64,000 nt of DNA from Actinobacteria bacterium OV320 (GTDB lineage Bacteria; Actinomycetota; Actinomycetes; Streptomycetales; Streptomycetaceae): assembly GCA_001298545.1 (NCBI GenBank), contig LJCX01000028.1:310001-374000 (forward strand). Direction: 5' to 3'. The notes beneath the pieces are model-generated. The model had not been told where the DNA came from and made no database searches. It saw only the letters and a list, made by a program, of their open reading frames with translations. Numbering within the stretch: the first letter of the stretch is position 1; the number at the start of each line of letters is the position of its first letter. Both the position numbers and the translations under genes were made by a program. This document shows positions 50,704-58,613 of this stretch, piece by piece.

Positions 50704-51411
50704 TCAGTCGTCGACGGTGACCAGGCCCACCCGGTGGGCGAGCACCACCGCCTGAACGCGGTCGCGCAGCTCGAGCTTGGTGAGGATGCGGGACACGTAC
50801 GTCTTGACCGTCTCGCGGCTGAGGACCAGCCGGTCGGCGATCTCGGCGTTCGACAACCCCTCCGCGATGAGTTTCAGCACCTCGGTCTCGCGGGGCGCCA
50901 GGACCGACAGCGCCTCCGGGGCGGCGGACCCGCGGGTGGGCGGACGGATCCGGTCGGCGAACCTGCCGACGAGCTGCCGGGTGACGGCCGGCGCCAGCAG
51001 GGACTCGCCCGCGGCGATCGTGCGGATGCCCTGCACGAGGTCGCGGGGCGGCGAGTCCTTGAGCAGGAATCCGCTCGCGCCGGCCCGCAGCGCCTCGTAG
51101 ACGTACTCGTCGAGGTTGAAGGTGGTGACCACCAGGATCCTGACCGGGTCGGCCACGCCGGGTCCGGCCAGCAGCCTCGTCGCCTCGATCCCGTCCAGGA
51201 GGGGCATCCGGATGTCCATCACCACCACGTCCGGGCGCAGGCGTCCCGCGGCCTCCACCGCCGCGCGACCGTCGGCGGCCTCTCCCACGACCTCGAGGTC
51301 GGGCTGCGCGGTGAAGATGGTGACGTAGCCGGTGCGCACGAGTTCCTGGTCCTCGCAGACCAGGACGCGGATCGGCGTTCCGGCCGTGCTGTCAGTACCG
51401 CCGCCGCTCAT
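50704..51411 (-). CDS. NarL/LuxR-family response regulator
   Basis: 235 residues. Receiver IRVLVCEDQELVRTGY with acceptor Asp in VVVMDIRMPLLDG, Lys in GFLLKDSPPRDL, and C-terminal LuxR domain LAPRETEVLKLIAEGLSNAEIADRL with SRETVKTYVSRILTKLELRDRVQ. GGAGG lies 5 bases before ATG 51411, inside the end of the kinase gene, which overlaps by 20 bp. Partner of the kinase at 51,392. Confidence 0.94.
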   Translation of the reverse strand: MSGGGTDSTAGTPIRVLVCEDQELVRTGYVTIFTAQPDLEVVGEAADGRAAVEAAGRLRPDVVVMDIRMPLLDGIEATRLLAGPGVADPVRILVVTTFNLDEYVYEALRAGASGFLLKDSPPRDLVQGIRTIAAGESLLAPAVTRQLVGRFADRIRPPTRGSAAPEALSVLAPRETEVLKLIAEGLSNAEIADRLVLSRETVKTYVSRILTKLELRDRVQAVVLAHRVGLVTVDD

Positions 51412-52942
51412 ACGTGCCTCCGGTTGGGCGCGGGGGCGGGTGTGGGGGCTGGGGCTGGAGTTGGGGCGGGGGCTGGGGCGGGGGGGGGGGGCGGGGGTGG
51501 GGTGGGGGCGGGGGCAGCCGACACCCGCCCCCGGCCGGCCGCCCTGGGTGGGGAGTGGGGGCGGGGGCGGGGGCGGGTGTGAGGGCTGGGGCTGGGATGC
51601 GGGCGCGGACGCCGAAACCGCCGCCCGGCAGGGCGCCCGCGTGCAGTTCGCCGCCGAAGACGCTCACCCGCTCGCGCAGCCCGTCCAGTCCGTGGCCGCC
51701 TCCGCCGCCGAGCGGCCGGGGCGCGGGAACGGCCGGCCCCGCGGGCGCTCCTTCGGTGGTCACGTCGACTTCGATCACGTCATGACCGTGGTGGACCCGG
51801 ACGGACGTCCCGTGGCCCGGCGCGTGCCGGAGCGCGTTGGTGAGCGCCTCCTGCACCACGCGGTACACGGCCAGTTCCAGGGCCGAGGGCAGCGGCCGTC
51901 GCTCCCCGCGCTCCGTCAGCTCGACCGGCTGGCCCGCCGCCCGGACCTGCTCGACCAGGTCACTCAGACGCCCCGGCCCCGGCCCCCGGTCCGCCTCGTA
52001 CGACGCCTCGCCGAGCGCCGGACCGCCGAGCGCCGGACCCTCGGGTGCGGGGCTGCCGGACGGCGGGCCGTCGACTGCCGGGCCGCCGGGTCTGTCACCA
52101 GGCCCGTCACCAGGCCTGTCGCCGGAGGCCTTCAGCAGGCCCAGCAGGTGCTGGAGGTCGGTCAGGGCGCGCCGGCCGGAGTCGCTGATCGCACCGAGCC
52201 CGACGGCCACCCGGTCCGGCGCGTCGGCGAGCAGGAACTGCGCCGCGTCCGCCTGCACCACCATCGCGGTGACGTGGTGGGTCACCACGTCGTGCAACTC
52301 CCGTGCGATACGGGCCCGTTCCCGCGCCGTCGCCATCTCCGCGCCGATGCGCCGGCGTTCCTCCTCCCCGGCCCGCCGGGACCGCACCGATCTGCCCACG
52401 GCCCAGCACGCCACGAGCACGAGGTGGATGAGGACGAAGTCGGACACCCGCTGCGGTGATCCCCTGCCGTGCAGTGCGATCGCGAACAGCGCGAACAGCC
52501 CGGTCGCGACGGCCGCCGGTACGGCGAGGCGCAGGCCTCCCGCGCGGTCCGCGTACGCGCCCGCGCTGTACAGGGCGACATACAGGCCCACGCTCGCGAA
52601 CGTCTGTGGATAGCCCGCCAGTTCATGGACCGCGGACGCTCCCGCCACCAGCGCGAGACACACCCCGGGCCACCGTCGTCGCAGCATCAACGGCAGCCAC
52701 AGGGCCGCCGTCACCAGGACCCCCGCGCCGTCGTACGGACGCTGCGTCAGATCGCCGAACTCGGCGCCGACGGGGGCGGTCACCGGCGCGAACATCACCG
52801 GCGCGAGGACGACGGTGAGCACCCCGTCCCGCAGCACGACACCCCGCGCGCTCCACCGCGTCACGACGGCTCGCGCACCGTCCAGCAGTGATGACAGTGA
52901 TGCCGTCGTCGCCTCGAACACAGGGGCGAGCCTAGCCTCCAC
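51392..52942 (-). CDS. DesK-type sensor histidine kinase with repeat-encoded proline-rich tail
   Basis: 516 residues. Five or six membrane helices (40-180), HisKA_3 box RARIARELHDVVTHHVTAMV with His217, a Gly/Pro linker with repeats (GDGPGDRPGGP), and an ATPase domain with EALTNALRHAPG and GGHGLDGLRERV. The last 70 residues are almost only Pro, His, Gln, Arg and Ala, encoded by a G-tract minisatellite that includes twelve consecutive G on the plus strand. The GTG start at 52942 is uncertain. Confidence 0.9.
   Translation of the reverse strand: MEARLAPVFEATTASLSSLLDGARAVVTRWSARGVVLRDGVLTVVLAPVMFAPVTAPVGAEFGDLTQRPYDGAGVLVTAALWLPLMLRRRWPGVCLALVAGASAVHELAGYPQTFASVGLYVALYSAGAYADRAGGLRLAVPAAVATGLFALFAIALHGRGSPQRVSDFVLIHLVLVACWAVGRSVRSRRAGEEERRRIGAEMATARERARIARELHDVVTHHVTAMVVQADAAQFLLADAPDRVAVGLGAISDSGRRALTDLQHLLGLLKASGDRPGDGPGDRPGGPAVDGPPSGSPAPEGPALGGPALGEASYEADRGPGPGRLSDLVEQVRAAGQPVELTERGERRPLPSALELAVYRVVQEALTNALRHAPGHGTSVRVHHGHDVIEVDVTTEGAPAGPAVPAPRPLGGGGGHGLDGLRERVSVFGGELHAGALPGGGFGVRARIPAPALTPAPAPAPTPHPGRPAGGGCRLPPPPPHPRPPPPPQPPPQLQPQPPHPPPRPTGGTYERRRY
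51426..51600. repeat. G-tract minisatellite with a 12-G homopolymer
   Basis: Dense runs of 3-5 G separated by C or T, with twelve G at 51480-51491. A segment near 51430-51458 recurs with changes at about 51569-51597. Sequence is well suited to G-quadruplex formation and to slippage. Confidence 0.8.
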
Positions 52943-53002
52943 CCGGCCTCCGACCGCTCAGCTTCCGGGCATCGGGAGAGCCTGGAAAGATCGGTGAAGT
53001 TC

Positions 53003-53013
53003 CGAAACATTCG
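53003..53013 (+). promoter_or_regulatory. CGAAACATTCG operator-like site, distal copy
   Basis: Near-palindrome CGAA-N3-TTCG, resembling LacI-type sites known upstream of Streptomyces xylanase genes. Confidence 0.55.
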
Positions 53014-53135
53014 AAGAATTCACCCGAGGTTCTTTGATCTTGACTTTACCGATCTTGCTCAGGTGAATTGATGAATTCGAGTCAATAGAGCCACTGAACA
53101 GCAAAGATAGCCCCACGCACGCCACTCCCGTACTC

Positions 53136-53146
53136 CGAATGTTTCG
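53136..53146 (-). promoter_or_regulatory. CGAATGTTTCG operator-like site, proximal copy
   Basis: Exact reverse complement of the distal site, 133 bp away and 19 bp upstream of the TTGACA hexamer. The two copies could be bridged by a looping repressor. Confidence 0.6.
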
Positions 53147-53235
53147 AAGTGAAAACCGAAAGTATTGACAGTTGTCGTGCCCCGGCCAACACTGGCGCCG
53201 TCATCGGCCTCTGAGGACGAGGAGGAAGCACGCAC

Positions 53236-54216
53236 ATGAAAACCGCACCCGCACAGCGACTCAGGCTGCTCATCAGCGGTGTCTGCACCATGCTGCTGGT
53301 CGCCGTGGCCGCGCTCACCCTGCCCGGCACCGCGCACGCCGACACCGTCGTCACCACGAACCAGACCGGCACCAACAACGGGTACTACTACTCGTTCTGG
53401 ACCGACTCGCAGGGCACGGTCTCCATGAACCTGGGCTCCGGCGGCAACTACAGCACCTCTTGGAGCAACACCGGGAACTTCGTCGCCGGCAAGGGCTGGA
53501 GCAACGGCGGGCGCCGGAGCGTCACCTACTCCGGCACCTTCAACCCGTCGGGCAACGCCTACCTGGCCCTCTACGGGTGGACGTCCAACCCGCTCGTGGA
53601 GTACTACATCGTCGACAACTGGGGCACCTACCGGCCCACGGGCACCCACATGGGCACCGTCACCAGCGACGGCGGCACCTACGACATCTACAAGACGACG
53701 CGGTACAACGCCCCGTCCGTCGAGGGCACCAAGACCTTCGACCAGTACTGGAGCGTCCGGCAGTCGAAGCGGACGGGCGGCACCATCACCACCGGCAACC
53801 ACTTCGACGCCTGGGCCCGCGCCGGAATGACCCTGGGCAGCTTCAACTACTACATGATCCTCGCCACCGAGGGATACCAGAGCAGCGGCAACTCCAACAT
53901 CACGGTGGACGGCACCGGTTCGGGCGGCGGCACCGGCGGCGGCGGGAGCAGCGGCTGCAGCGCGACCCTGTCCGCCGGCCAGCAGTGGGGCGACCGGTAC
54001 AACCTCAACGTCGCGGTCACCGGCTCCAGCAACTGGACCGTCACCATGAACGTGCCCTCCCCGGCGAAGGTCCTCTCCACCTGGAACACCAGCGCCAGTT
54101 ACCCCAGCGCCCAGGTGCTGACCGCCAAACCCAACGGCAGCGGCAACAACTTCGGCGTCACCATCCAGCCCAACGGCAACTGGACCTGGCCGACGGTCTC
54201 CTGCACCGCGAGCTGA
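53236..54216 (+). CDS. xlnB: Secreted GH11 endo-1,4-beta-xylanase with CBM2
   Basis: 326 residues. Signal peptide to about residue 35 (CTMLLVAVAALTLPGTAHA). GH11 jelly-roll: YYYSFWTDSQGTVSMNLG, catalytic nucleophile Glu122 in PLVEYYIVDNWG and acid/base Glu212 in ATEGYQSSG. A Gly/Ser linker (GTGSGGGTGGGGSS) leads to a CBM2 with conserved Trp residues (SNWTVTMNV, NWTWPTV). Hydrolyses internal xylan bonds. GGAGGAAG lies 8 bases before the ATG. First gene of the pair with axeA, as in S. lividans. Confidence 0.95.
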   Translation: MKTAPAQRLRLLISGVCTMLLVAVAALTLPGTAHADTVVTTNQTGTNNGYYYSFWTDSQGTVSMNLGSGGNYSTSWSNTGNFVAGKGWSNGGRRSVTYSGTFNPSGNAYLALYGWTSNPLVEYYIVDNWGTYRPTGTHMGTVTSDGGTYDIYKTTRYNAPSVEGTKTFDQYWSVRQSKRTGGTITTGNHFDAWARAGMTLGSFNYYMILATEGYQSSGNSNITVDGTGSGGGTGGGGSSGCSATLSAGQQWGDRYNLNVAVTGSSNWTVTMNVPSPAKVLSTWNTSASYPSAQVLTAKPNGSGNNFGVTIQPNGNWTWPTVSCTAS

Positions 54217-54253
54217 CCCCCACACTCCGCACCAGGCTGGAGGACCACGCCCC

Positions 54254-55237
54254 ATGAGCACGAGACCACATCTCTCCTTACGCGCCCTGGTCACGAGGCT
54301 GGTCGTCGTCGCGACGGCCGCCGCGTGCACCCTCACCGTCCAGGCCGCCGCCGCCCCGGCACAGGCCGCCACCTGCAACGGGTACGTCGGGCTCACCTTC
54401 GACGACGGCCCGGGCGGCACCACGACGGCCCTGCTCAACGCCCTCACCCAGAACGGGCTGCGAGCCACGATGTTCAACCAGGGCCAGTACGCCGCCGCCA
54501 ACCCGTCCCTGGTCCGGGCCCAGGTGAACGCGGGCATGTGGGTCGGCAACCACAGCTACACCCACCCGCATCTGACCCAGCTCGGCCAGTCGCAGATCGA
54601 CTCGGAGATCTCCCGGACCCAAGCGGCCGTCTCCGCAGCGGGCGGCGGCACCCCGGTCCTGTTCCGCCCGCCCTACGGCGAGACCAACGCGACCGTGAAA
54701 GCGGTCGAGGCCAAGTACGGACTGACCGAGATCATCTGGGACGTCGACTCGCAGGACTGGAACAACGCGAGCACCGACGCGATCGTGCAGGCCGCCGGCC
54801 GGCTCACCAACGGCCAGGTCATCCTCATGCACGACTGGCCCGCCAACACCCTCGCGGCGATCCCGCGCATCGCGCAGGGTCTGGCCGCGCGCGGCCTGTG
54901 CGCCGGCAAGATCTCCGCGCAGACCGGGCGGGCCGTGGCCCCCGACAGCAGCGGCGGCGGTGGCGGCACCGGCGGCTGCACCGCGACCCTGTCCGCCGGA
55001 CAGCAATGGAGCGACCGGTACAACCTCAACGTCGCGGTCACCGGCTCCGCCAACTGGACCGTCACGATGAACGTCCCCTCCCCCGAGAAGATCATCGCCA
55101 CCTGGAACATCAGCGCCACCTACCCCAGCACCCAGGTGCTCACCGCCAAGCCCAACGGCAGTGGCAACAACTGGGGCGTCACCCTCCAGACCAACGGCTC
55201 CTGGACCTGGCCGACGGTCACCTGCACCGCGGCCTGA
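54254..55237 (+). CDS. axeA: Secreted CE4 acetylxylan esterase with CBM2
   Basis: 327 residues. Signal peptide to about residue 38. NodB-type catalytic domain: GLTFDDGPGG (48-54), NHSYTHPHLTQL (metal His pair), FRPPYGETN and ILMHDWPANT. A Gly-rich linker leads to a CBM2 (242-327) that is about 80 percent identical by eye to that of the upstream xylanase. Removes acetyl groups from xylan so that the xylanase can act. GGAGG precedes the ATG, 37 bp after xlnB; clearly one operon. Confidence 0.93.
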   Translation: MSTRPHLSLRALVTRLVVVATAAACTLTVQAAAAPAQAATCNGYVGLTFDDGPGGTTTALLNALTQNGLRATMFNQGQYAAANPSLVRAQVNAGMWVGNHSYTHPHLTQLGQSQIDSEISRTQAAVSAAGGGTPVLFRPPYGETNATVKAVEAKYGLTEIIWDVDSQDWNNASTDAIVQAAGRLTNGQVILMHDWPANTLAAIPRIAQGLAARGLCAGKISAQTGRAVAPDSSGGGGGTGGCTATLSAGQQWSDRYNLNVAVTGSANWTVTMNVPSPEKIIATWNISATYPSTQVLTAKPNGSGNNWGVTLQTNGSWTWPTVTCTAA

Positions 55238-55272
55238 CCGCGGCCGTCCCGTGACACCGCAACACCGCACCC

Positions 55273-55302
55273 GTGGCGCGGCGACCCCGGCCGCCGCGCC
55301 AC
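55273..55302 (+). terminator. Terminator of the xlnB-axeA operon
   Basis: GTGGCGCGGCG and CGCCGCGCCAC, 11-bp stem with an 8-base loop, 35 bp past the stop. Confidence 0.8.
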
Positions 55303-55554
55303 AGCAGGGCCCGGCGACGCCGGTGGGGCATTATCTGTTGTCACAAAGTGAGAAATGGACGGGACACGCGATGAGTATTTCTCGGCCGACAGACGGAGCG
55401 TAATTATCGGTCACGCAACGTCGATCGCGGCATGCTACTGTCTTTAGCAGTTGCAGTTGTGGTCTCCAGAAGGTTTTTTCCGACGGGGTGATCATCACGG
55501 CGACCGGGATCCGCACAGGGTGGATTCCGACACCGTTCCCGAAGGAGATTCAAA
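55303..55554 (+). promoter_or_regulatory. Promoter and long leader of the cold-shock gene
   Basis: No gene. AT-rich from 55,330. TACTGT at 55436-55441 is a possible -10, which would give a leader of roughly 110 bases containing a TTTTTT run (55474) and ending in GAAGGAGA. Long structured leaders are common for cold-shock genes. Confidence 0.4.
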
Positions 55555-55758
55555 ATGGCTGCTGGCACCGTGAAGTGGTTCAACGCTGAAAAGGGCTTCG
55601 GCTTCATCGAGCAGGACGGCGGCGGTCCCGACGTCTTCGCCCACTACTCGAACATCGCCGCCCAGGGCTTCCGCGAGCTCCAGGAGGGCCAGAAGGTGAC
55701 GTTCGACATCGCCCAGGGCCAGAAGGGCCCGACGGCCGAGAACATCGTCCCCGCCTGA
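55555..55758 (+). CDS. Cold-shock protein (CspA family)
   Basis: 67 residues, the whole protein being one cold-shock OB fold. RNP1 is KGFGFIEQD and RNP2 is DVFAHYSNI, with GTVKWFNAEKG at the N-terminus. Binds single-stranded RNA/DNA and melts mRNA structure. Strong GAAGGAGA ribosome site. First of a cluster with an RNA helicase, suggesting joint action on cold-stabilised RNA, though a strong terminator separates it from the helicase gene. Confidence 0.97.
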   Translation: MAAGTVKWFNAEKGFGFIEQDGGGPDVFAHYSNIAAQGFRELQEGQKVTFDIAQGQKGPTAENIVPA

Positions 55759-55788
55759 CCCACGCTGACGCGGACACAATAATTTCGC

Positions 55789-55824
55789 AGCTGGGGCCCG
55801 CACCTTGGGGTGCGGGCCCCAGCT
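55789..55824 (+). terminator. Terminator after the cold-shock gene
   Basis: A 16-bp perfect stem (AGCTGGGGCCCGCACC and complement) with a TTGG loop. Confidence 0.9.
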
Positions 55825-55973
55825 CGCTGCTTTCACGCGGATAAACCCGCGGCGCATTTTTCGCCGTCGACCCGATTCGACGCCATCGCCTTTGGCCCGT
55901 TCTCGCGATTCTCAGCGCCGCACCAGTGCCGCGGGAATTCCTTGATACGCGCCGACGCATCAAGGAAGGTCCC

Positions 55974-57458
55974 ATGAACTACGCACGCACGCACACCCGC
56001 AGGAACGATCGCTTCGCCGATCACCGCTCCCGGCCCGACCGCTCCGGCGCTCCCCGCCGCGGCAACGACGGCGGACGCCGACGGATCTCGCCCCAGGGCG
56101 AGTTCGCACCCCCGAAGACGATCACTCCGGCGCTTCCCGCCGTCGAGTCGTTCGCCGACCTGGCCATGCCGGAGGGGCTGCTGGCCGCGCTGGGGCACCA
56201 GGGCGTCGCCATACCGTTCCCGATCCAGGCCGCGACCCTGCCGAACTCGCTCGCGGGCCGCGACGTACTCGGCCGCGGTCGCACCGGCTCCGGCAAGACC
56301 CTCGCCTTCGGTCTCGCGCTGCTCGCCCGTACGGCGGGCCGACGCGCCGAACCCCGACAGCCGCTCGCGCTGGTCCTCGTACCGACCCGCGAACTCGCCC
56401 AGCAGGTCACCGACGCGCTCTCGCCGTACGCCCGCTCCGTGGGGCTGCGACTGGCCACCGTGGTCGGCGGGATGTCGATCGGCCGCCAGGCCGGCGCGCT
56501 GCGCAACGGCGCGGAGGTCGTCGTGGCCACGCCCGGCCGGCTCAAGGACCTGATCGACCGGGGCGCCTGCCGACTGGACGCCGTCGACATCACCGTCCTC
56601 GACGAGGCCGACCAGATGGCCGACATGGGCTTCATGCCCCAGGTCACCGCGCTGCTCGACCAGGTGCGGTCCGACGGCCAGCGGATGCTCTTCTCCGCCA
56701 CCCTGGACCGCAACGTCGACCTGCTGGTCCGCCGCTACCTGGTCGACCCGGTGGTCCACTCGGTCGACCCGGTCGCGGGCGCCGTCACCACGATGGAGCA
56801 CCACGTCCTCCACGTGCACGGCACGGACAAGCAGCAGGCGACCACCGAGATCGCGGCACGGGACGGCCGGGTGATCATGTTCCTGGACACCAAGCACGCG
56901 GTCGACCAGCTGACCAAGCACCTGCTGCACAACGGCGTCCGCGCCGCGTCCCTGCACGGTGGCAAGTCCCAGCCGCAGCGCACCCGGACCCTCGCCCAGT
57001 TCAAGGACGGCCACGTCACGGTGCTGGTGGCGACCAACGTCGCGGCCCGCGGCATCCACGTCGACAACCTCGACCTGGTCGTCAACGTGGATCCGCCGAG
57101 CGACCCCAAGGACTACCTGCACCGCGGCGGCCGTACGGCACGGGCCGGCGAGTCCGGCAGCGTCGTCACCCTGGTGACCCCCGACCAGCGGCGCGGCATG
57201 AGCCGGCTGATGGTCTCGGCCGGCATCACCCCGCAGATCATCCAGGTCCGCTCGGGTGAGGCGGAGCTCAGCCGTGTCACCGGCGCCCGGACCCCCTCCG
57301 GTGTCCCGGTCGTCATCACCGCGCCGGTCGCGGCCACGCCCCGTCGCCGCTCGTCGTCGTCGCCCTCCTCGCCGTCCTCCTCGTCCCGGTCCTCCTCGTC
57401 CCGGGGCCGCCGCGGGCGCCCGAGCCGGAACCGGCCCGCCGTCAACCCGGCGGCCTGA
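55974..57458 (+). CDS. DEAD-box RNA helicase
   Basis: 494 residues. Motifs in order: Q-motif region PFPIQAATLP, Walker A GRTGSGKT, PTRELAQQV, VATPGRL, DEADQ, SAT, FLDTKHAV, ATNVAARGIHVDNL and HRGGRTARAG. The N-terminal 50 residues are Arg-rich and the C-terminal 50 are a Ser/Arg tail (RSSSSRGRRGRPSRNRP) likely to hold RNA. RhlE/CsdA-like; expected to unwind RNA in the cold together with the upstream cold-shock protein. ATG 55974 follows AAGGAAGG. Confidence 0.95.
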   Translation: MNYARTHTRRNDRFADHRSRPDRSGAPRRGNDGGRRRISPQGEFAPPKTITPALPAVESFADLAMPEGLLAALGHQGVAIPFPIQAATLPNSLAGRDVLGRGRTGSGKTLAFGLALLARTAGRRAEPRQPLALVLVPTRELAQQVTDALSPYARSVGLRLATVVGGMSIGRQAGALRNGAEVVVATPGRLKDLIDRGACRLDAVDITVLDEADQMADMGFMPQVTALLDQVRSDGQRMLFSATLDRNVDLLVRRYLVDPVVHSVDPVAGAVTTMEHHVLHVHGTDKQQATTEIAARDGRVIMFLDTKHAVDQLTKHLLHNGVRAASLHGGKSQPQRTRTLAQFKDGHVTVLVATNVAARGIHVDNLDLVVNVDPPSDPKDYLHRGGRTARAGESGSVVTLVTPDQRRGMSRLMVSAGITPQIIQVRSGEAELSRVTGARTPSGVPVVITAPVAATPRRRSSSSPSSPSSSSRSSSSRGRRGRPSRNRPAVNPAA

Positions 57459-57514
57459 TGCCGGACCCGGTTTCACGCGGCCGGAAGGCTCCCCCATCTC
57501 CGCAGGAGGCACCA

Positions 57515-57802
57515 GTGACATCGGTCCAGACGCACCCGGTACGGACGCGGCGGCAGCACGACGATTCCGGACCGCGGGTCCGTGACGACATGACCGTCGA
57601 GGTGGCCCTGTCCGTCATGGCCGGTGCCCAGGTCGACCGGCTGATCCTCTGCGACGGCGACGACCAGTGCACGGGCTCGGTCACCCGAGCCCAGCTGGCC
57701 GTTCTGCGCGCCGGGGCGACATACACGGACCGGCTCCGCCTGCGGGACGTGCTCGACACTTCGGTCCGGCTCTCTTCGAGGCCCTGCTCCTTCTCTCTGT
57801 GA
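57515..57802 (+). CDS. Small CBS-like domain protein
   Basis: 95 residues. VRDDMTVEVALSVMAGAQVDRLILCDGDDQCTGSVTRAQL resembles one CBS repeat (alpha-beta-beta-alpha with a VDRLxxCDxxxxxxG turn), followed by RLRLRDVLDTSV. A single CBS motif would need to dimerise to bind nucleotide. GTG 57515 is chosen because AGGAGG lies 5 bases before it. Part of the helicase-CBS-SCO5918 operon (56 bp after the helicase). Confidence 0.75.
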   Translation: MTSVQTHPVRTRRQHDDSGPRVRDDMTVEVALSVMAGAQVDRLILCDGDDQCTGSVTRAQLAVLRAGATYTDRLRLRDVLDTSVRLSSRPCSFSL

Positions 57803-57808
57803 GGCAAC

Positions 57809-58120
57809 ATGCGCTGTGTCATCGCCCGGTACCCGTTCGACCTCACCAAGGACGGCGTCATGGACTCGATGAAGGGCATCCCGGCCGAGCCCGTCACGGG
57901 TGAGTCCGTGACCATCGGCCGCCGCCGCTACCCCGTCAAGCAGGTGGGGGAGATCATCACCCGCCAGGACCGCCGTGACTTCACCAGCGGCGAGGTCGTC
58001 CGGGCCATGGTCCGCCTCGGCTTCACCTGTCACGACCACCCCGCCGAACCGGTACAGGTCCTGACGCCGCTCCAGAGCGCCTCGGCGCTGCTCGGCGCGC
58101 CCGGGACATGGCAGGACTGA
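57809..58120 (+). CDS. SCO5918-family protein
   Basis: 103 residues, soluble. MRCVIARYPFDLTKDGVMDSMKGIPAEPVTGESVTIGRRRYPVKQVGEIITRQDRRDFTSGEVVRAMVRLGFTC matches, as I recall, the family named after S. coelicolor SCO5918, always next to a DEAD-box helicase and a CBS protein. No function is known; conserved context suggests a role in cold-adapted RNA metabolism. Starts 6 bp after the CBS stop and ends before a strong terminator. Confidence 0.85.
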   Translation: MRCVIARYPFDLTKDGVMDSMKGIPAEPVTGESVTIGRRRYPVKQVGEIITRQDRRDFTSGEVVRAMVRLGFTCHDHPAEPVQVLTPLQSASALLGAPGTWQD

Positions 58121-58186
58121 CGGGCCGAAACACCCGAAAGTACCCCGCAGCACCCTAGAAACACCCAGAAGCGCCTGCAAGCACAG

Positions 58187-58222
58187 CGAGGGCCCCGCCG
58201 ACACACGTCGGCGGGGCCCTCG
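58187..58222 (+). terminator. Terminator of the helicase operon
   Basis: A 16-bp perfect stem (CGAGGGCCCCGCCGAC and complement) with an ACAC loop. Confidence 0.9.
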
Positions 58223-58270
58223 CCGCGTTGTGGGAGCGGGAGAGGTATCTGCACCCCCGGCGATCTGAAA

Positions 58271-58290
58271 TCTACTCTCGCCAGAGTAGA
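58271..58290. promoter_or_regulatory. TCTACTCT-CGCC-AGAGTAGA dyad
   Basis: Exact 8-bp arms with a 4-base spacer, the 20-bp size typical for MerR-family operators. The regulator gene lies 320 bp downstream. Confidence 0.55.
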
Positions 58291-58556
58291 CATTGGCATG
58301 CCGCTTGGGTAACGTTTCTTGCGTACGCACGACCAGGCACTGGTCGGTTCAAAGGAAGGACGGAAACGCATACGCCATCAGGATCGCCCGGCCCGAGGAA
58401 GCCTCCGGGTCCGGGTACCGCAAGACCATGGATTGGAAGGTGGTCCCCGGTCACGCAGCCGCGATCCACGCGCCCCCGCCCCTACGACGGGCCCGGGTAG
58501 CGAAAACAGAAGGTCGGCACAGCAGTACAGCCGGCCGATGGTGTTGAATTTCCCTC

Positions 58557-58588
58557 GGGGCCCTGGTGCCGTACGGCACCAGGGCCCC
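58557..58588 (+). terminator. 32-bp perfect palindrome upstream of the MerR gene
   Basis: GGGGCCCTGGTGCC-GTAC-GGCACCAGGGCCCC is fully self-complementary and lies 25 bp before the MerR start. It would form a very stable hairpin, either terminating an upstream transcript or attenuating the regulator mRNA. Confidence 0.7.
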
Positions 58589-58613
58589 TCGACGCGTTGC
58601 TCAACGAGGTGAA

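Larger units (their letters stand above)
52943..53235. promoter_or_regulatory. Divergent promoter region of the xylanase operon
   Basis: No gene. Unusually AT-rich for the window. It contains two inversely oriented CGAAACATTCG sites (next entries), an AATTCACC/GGTGAATT pair (53018-53025 and 53062-53069) and TTGACA at 53165-53170, a good -35 candidate. Confidence 0.7.
58223..58613. other. Long leader region upstream of the MerR gene
   Basis: No gene accepted. Contains the TCTACTCT dyad, a 32-bp palindrome and the MerR ribosome site. An open frame at 58293-58547 lacks recognisable protein features. Confidence 0.5.

Noticed and set aside
51480..51491. Treating the 12-G tract as a frameshift that kills the kinase
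   Set aside because: All ATP-binding motifs are already complete upstream of the tract and the frame stays open to a stop overlapping the regulator start, so the gene reads as intact.
58293..58547. Small gene of 84 codons upstream of the MerR gene
   Set aside because: No good ribosome site, no consistent codon bias and no recognisable protein features; the region holds dyads that better suit a leader.
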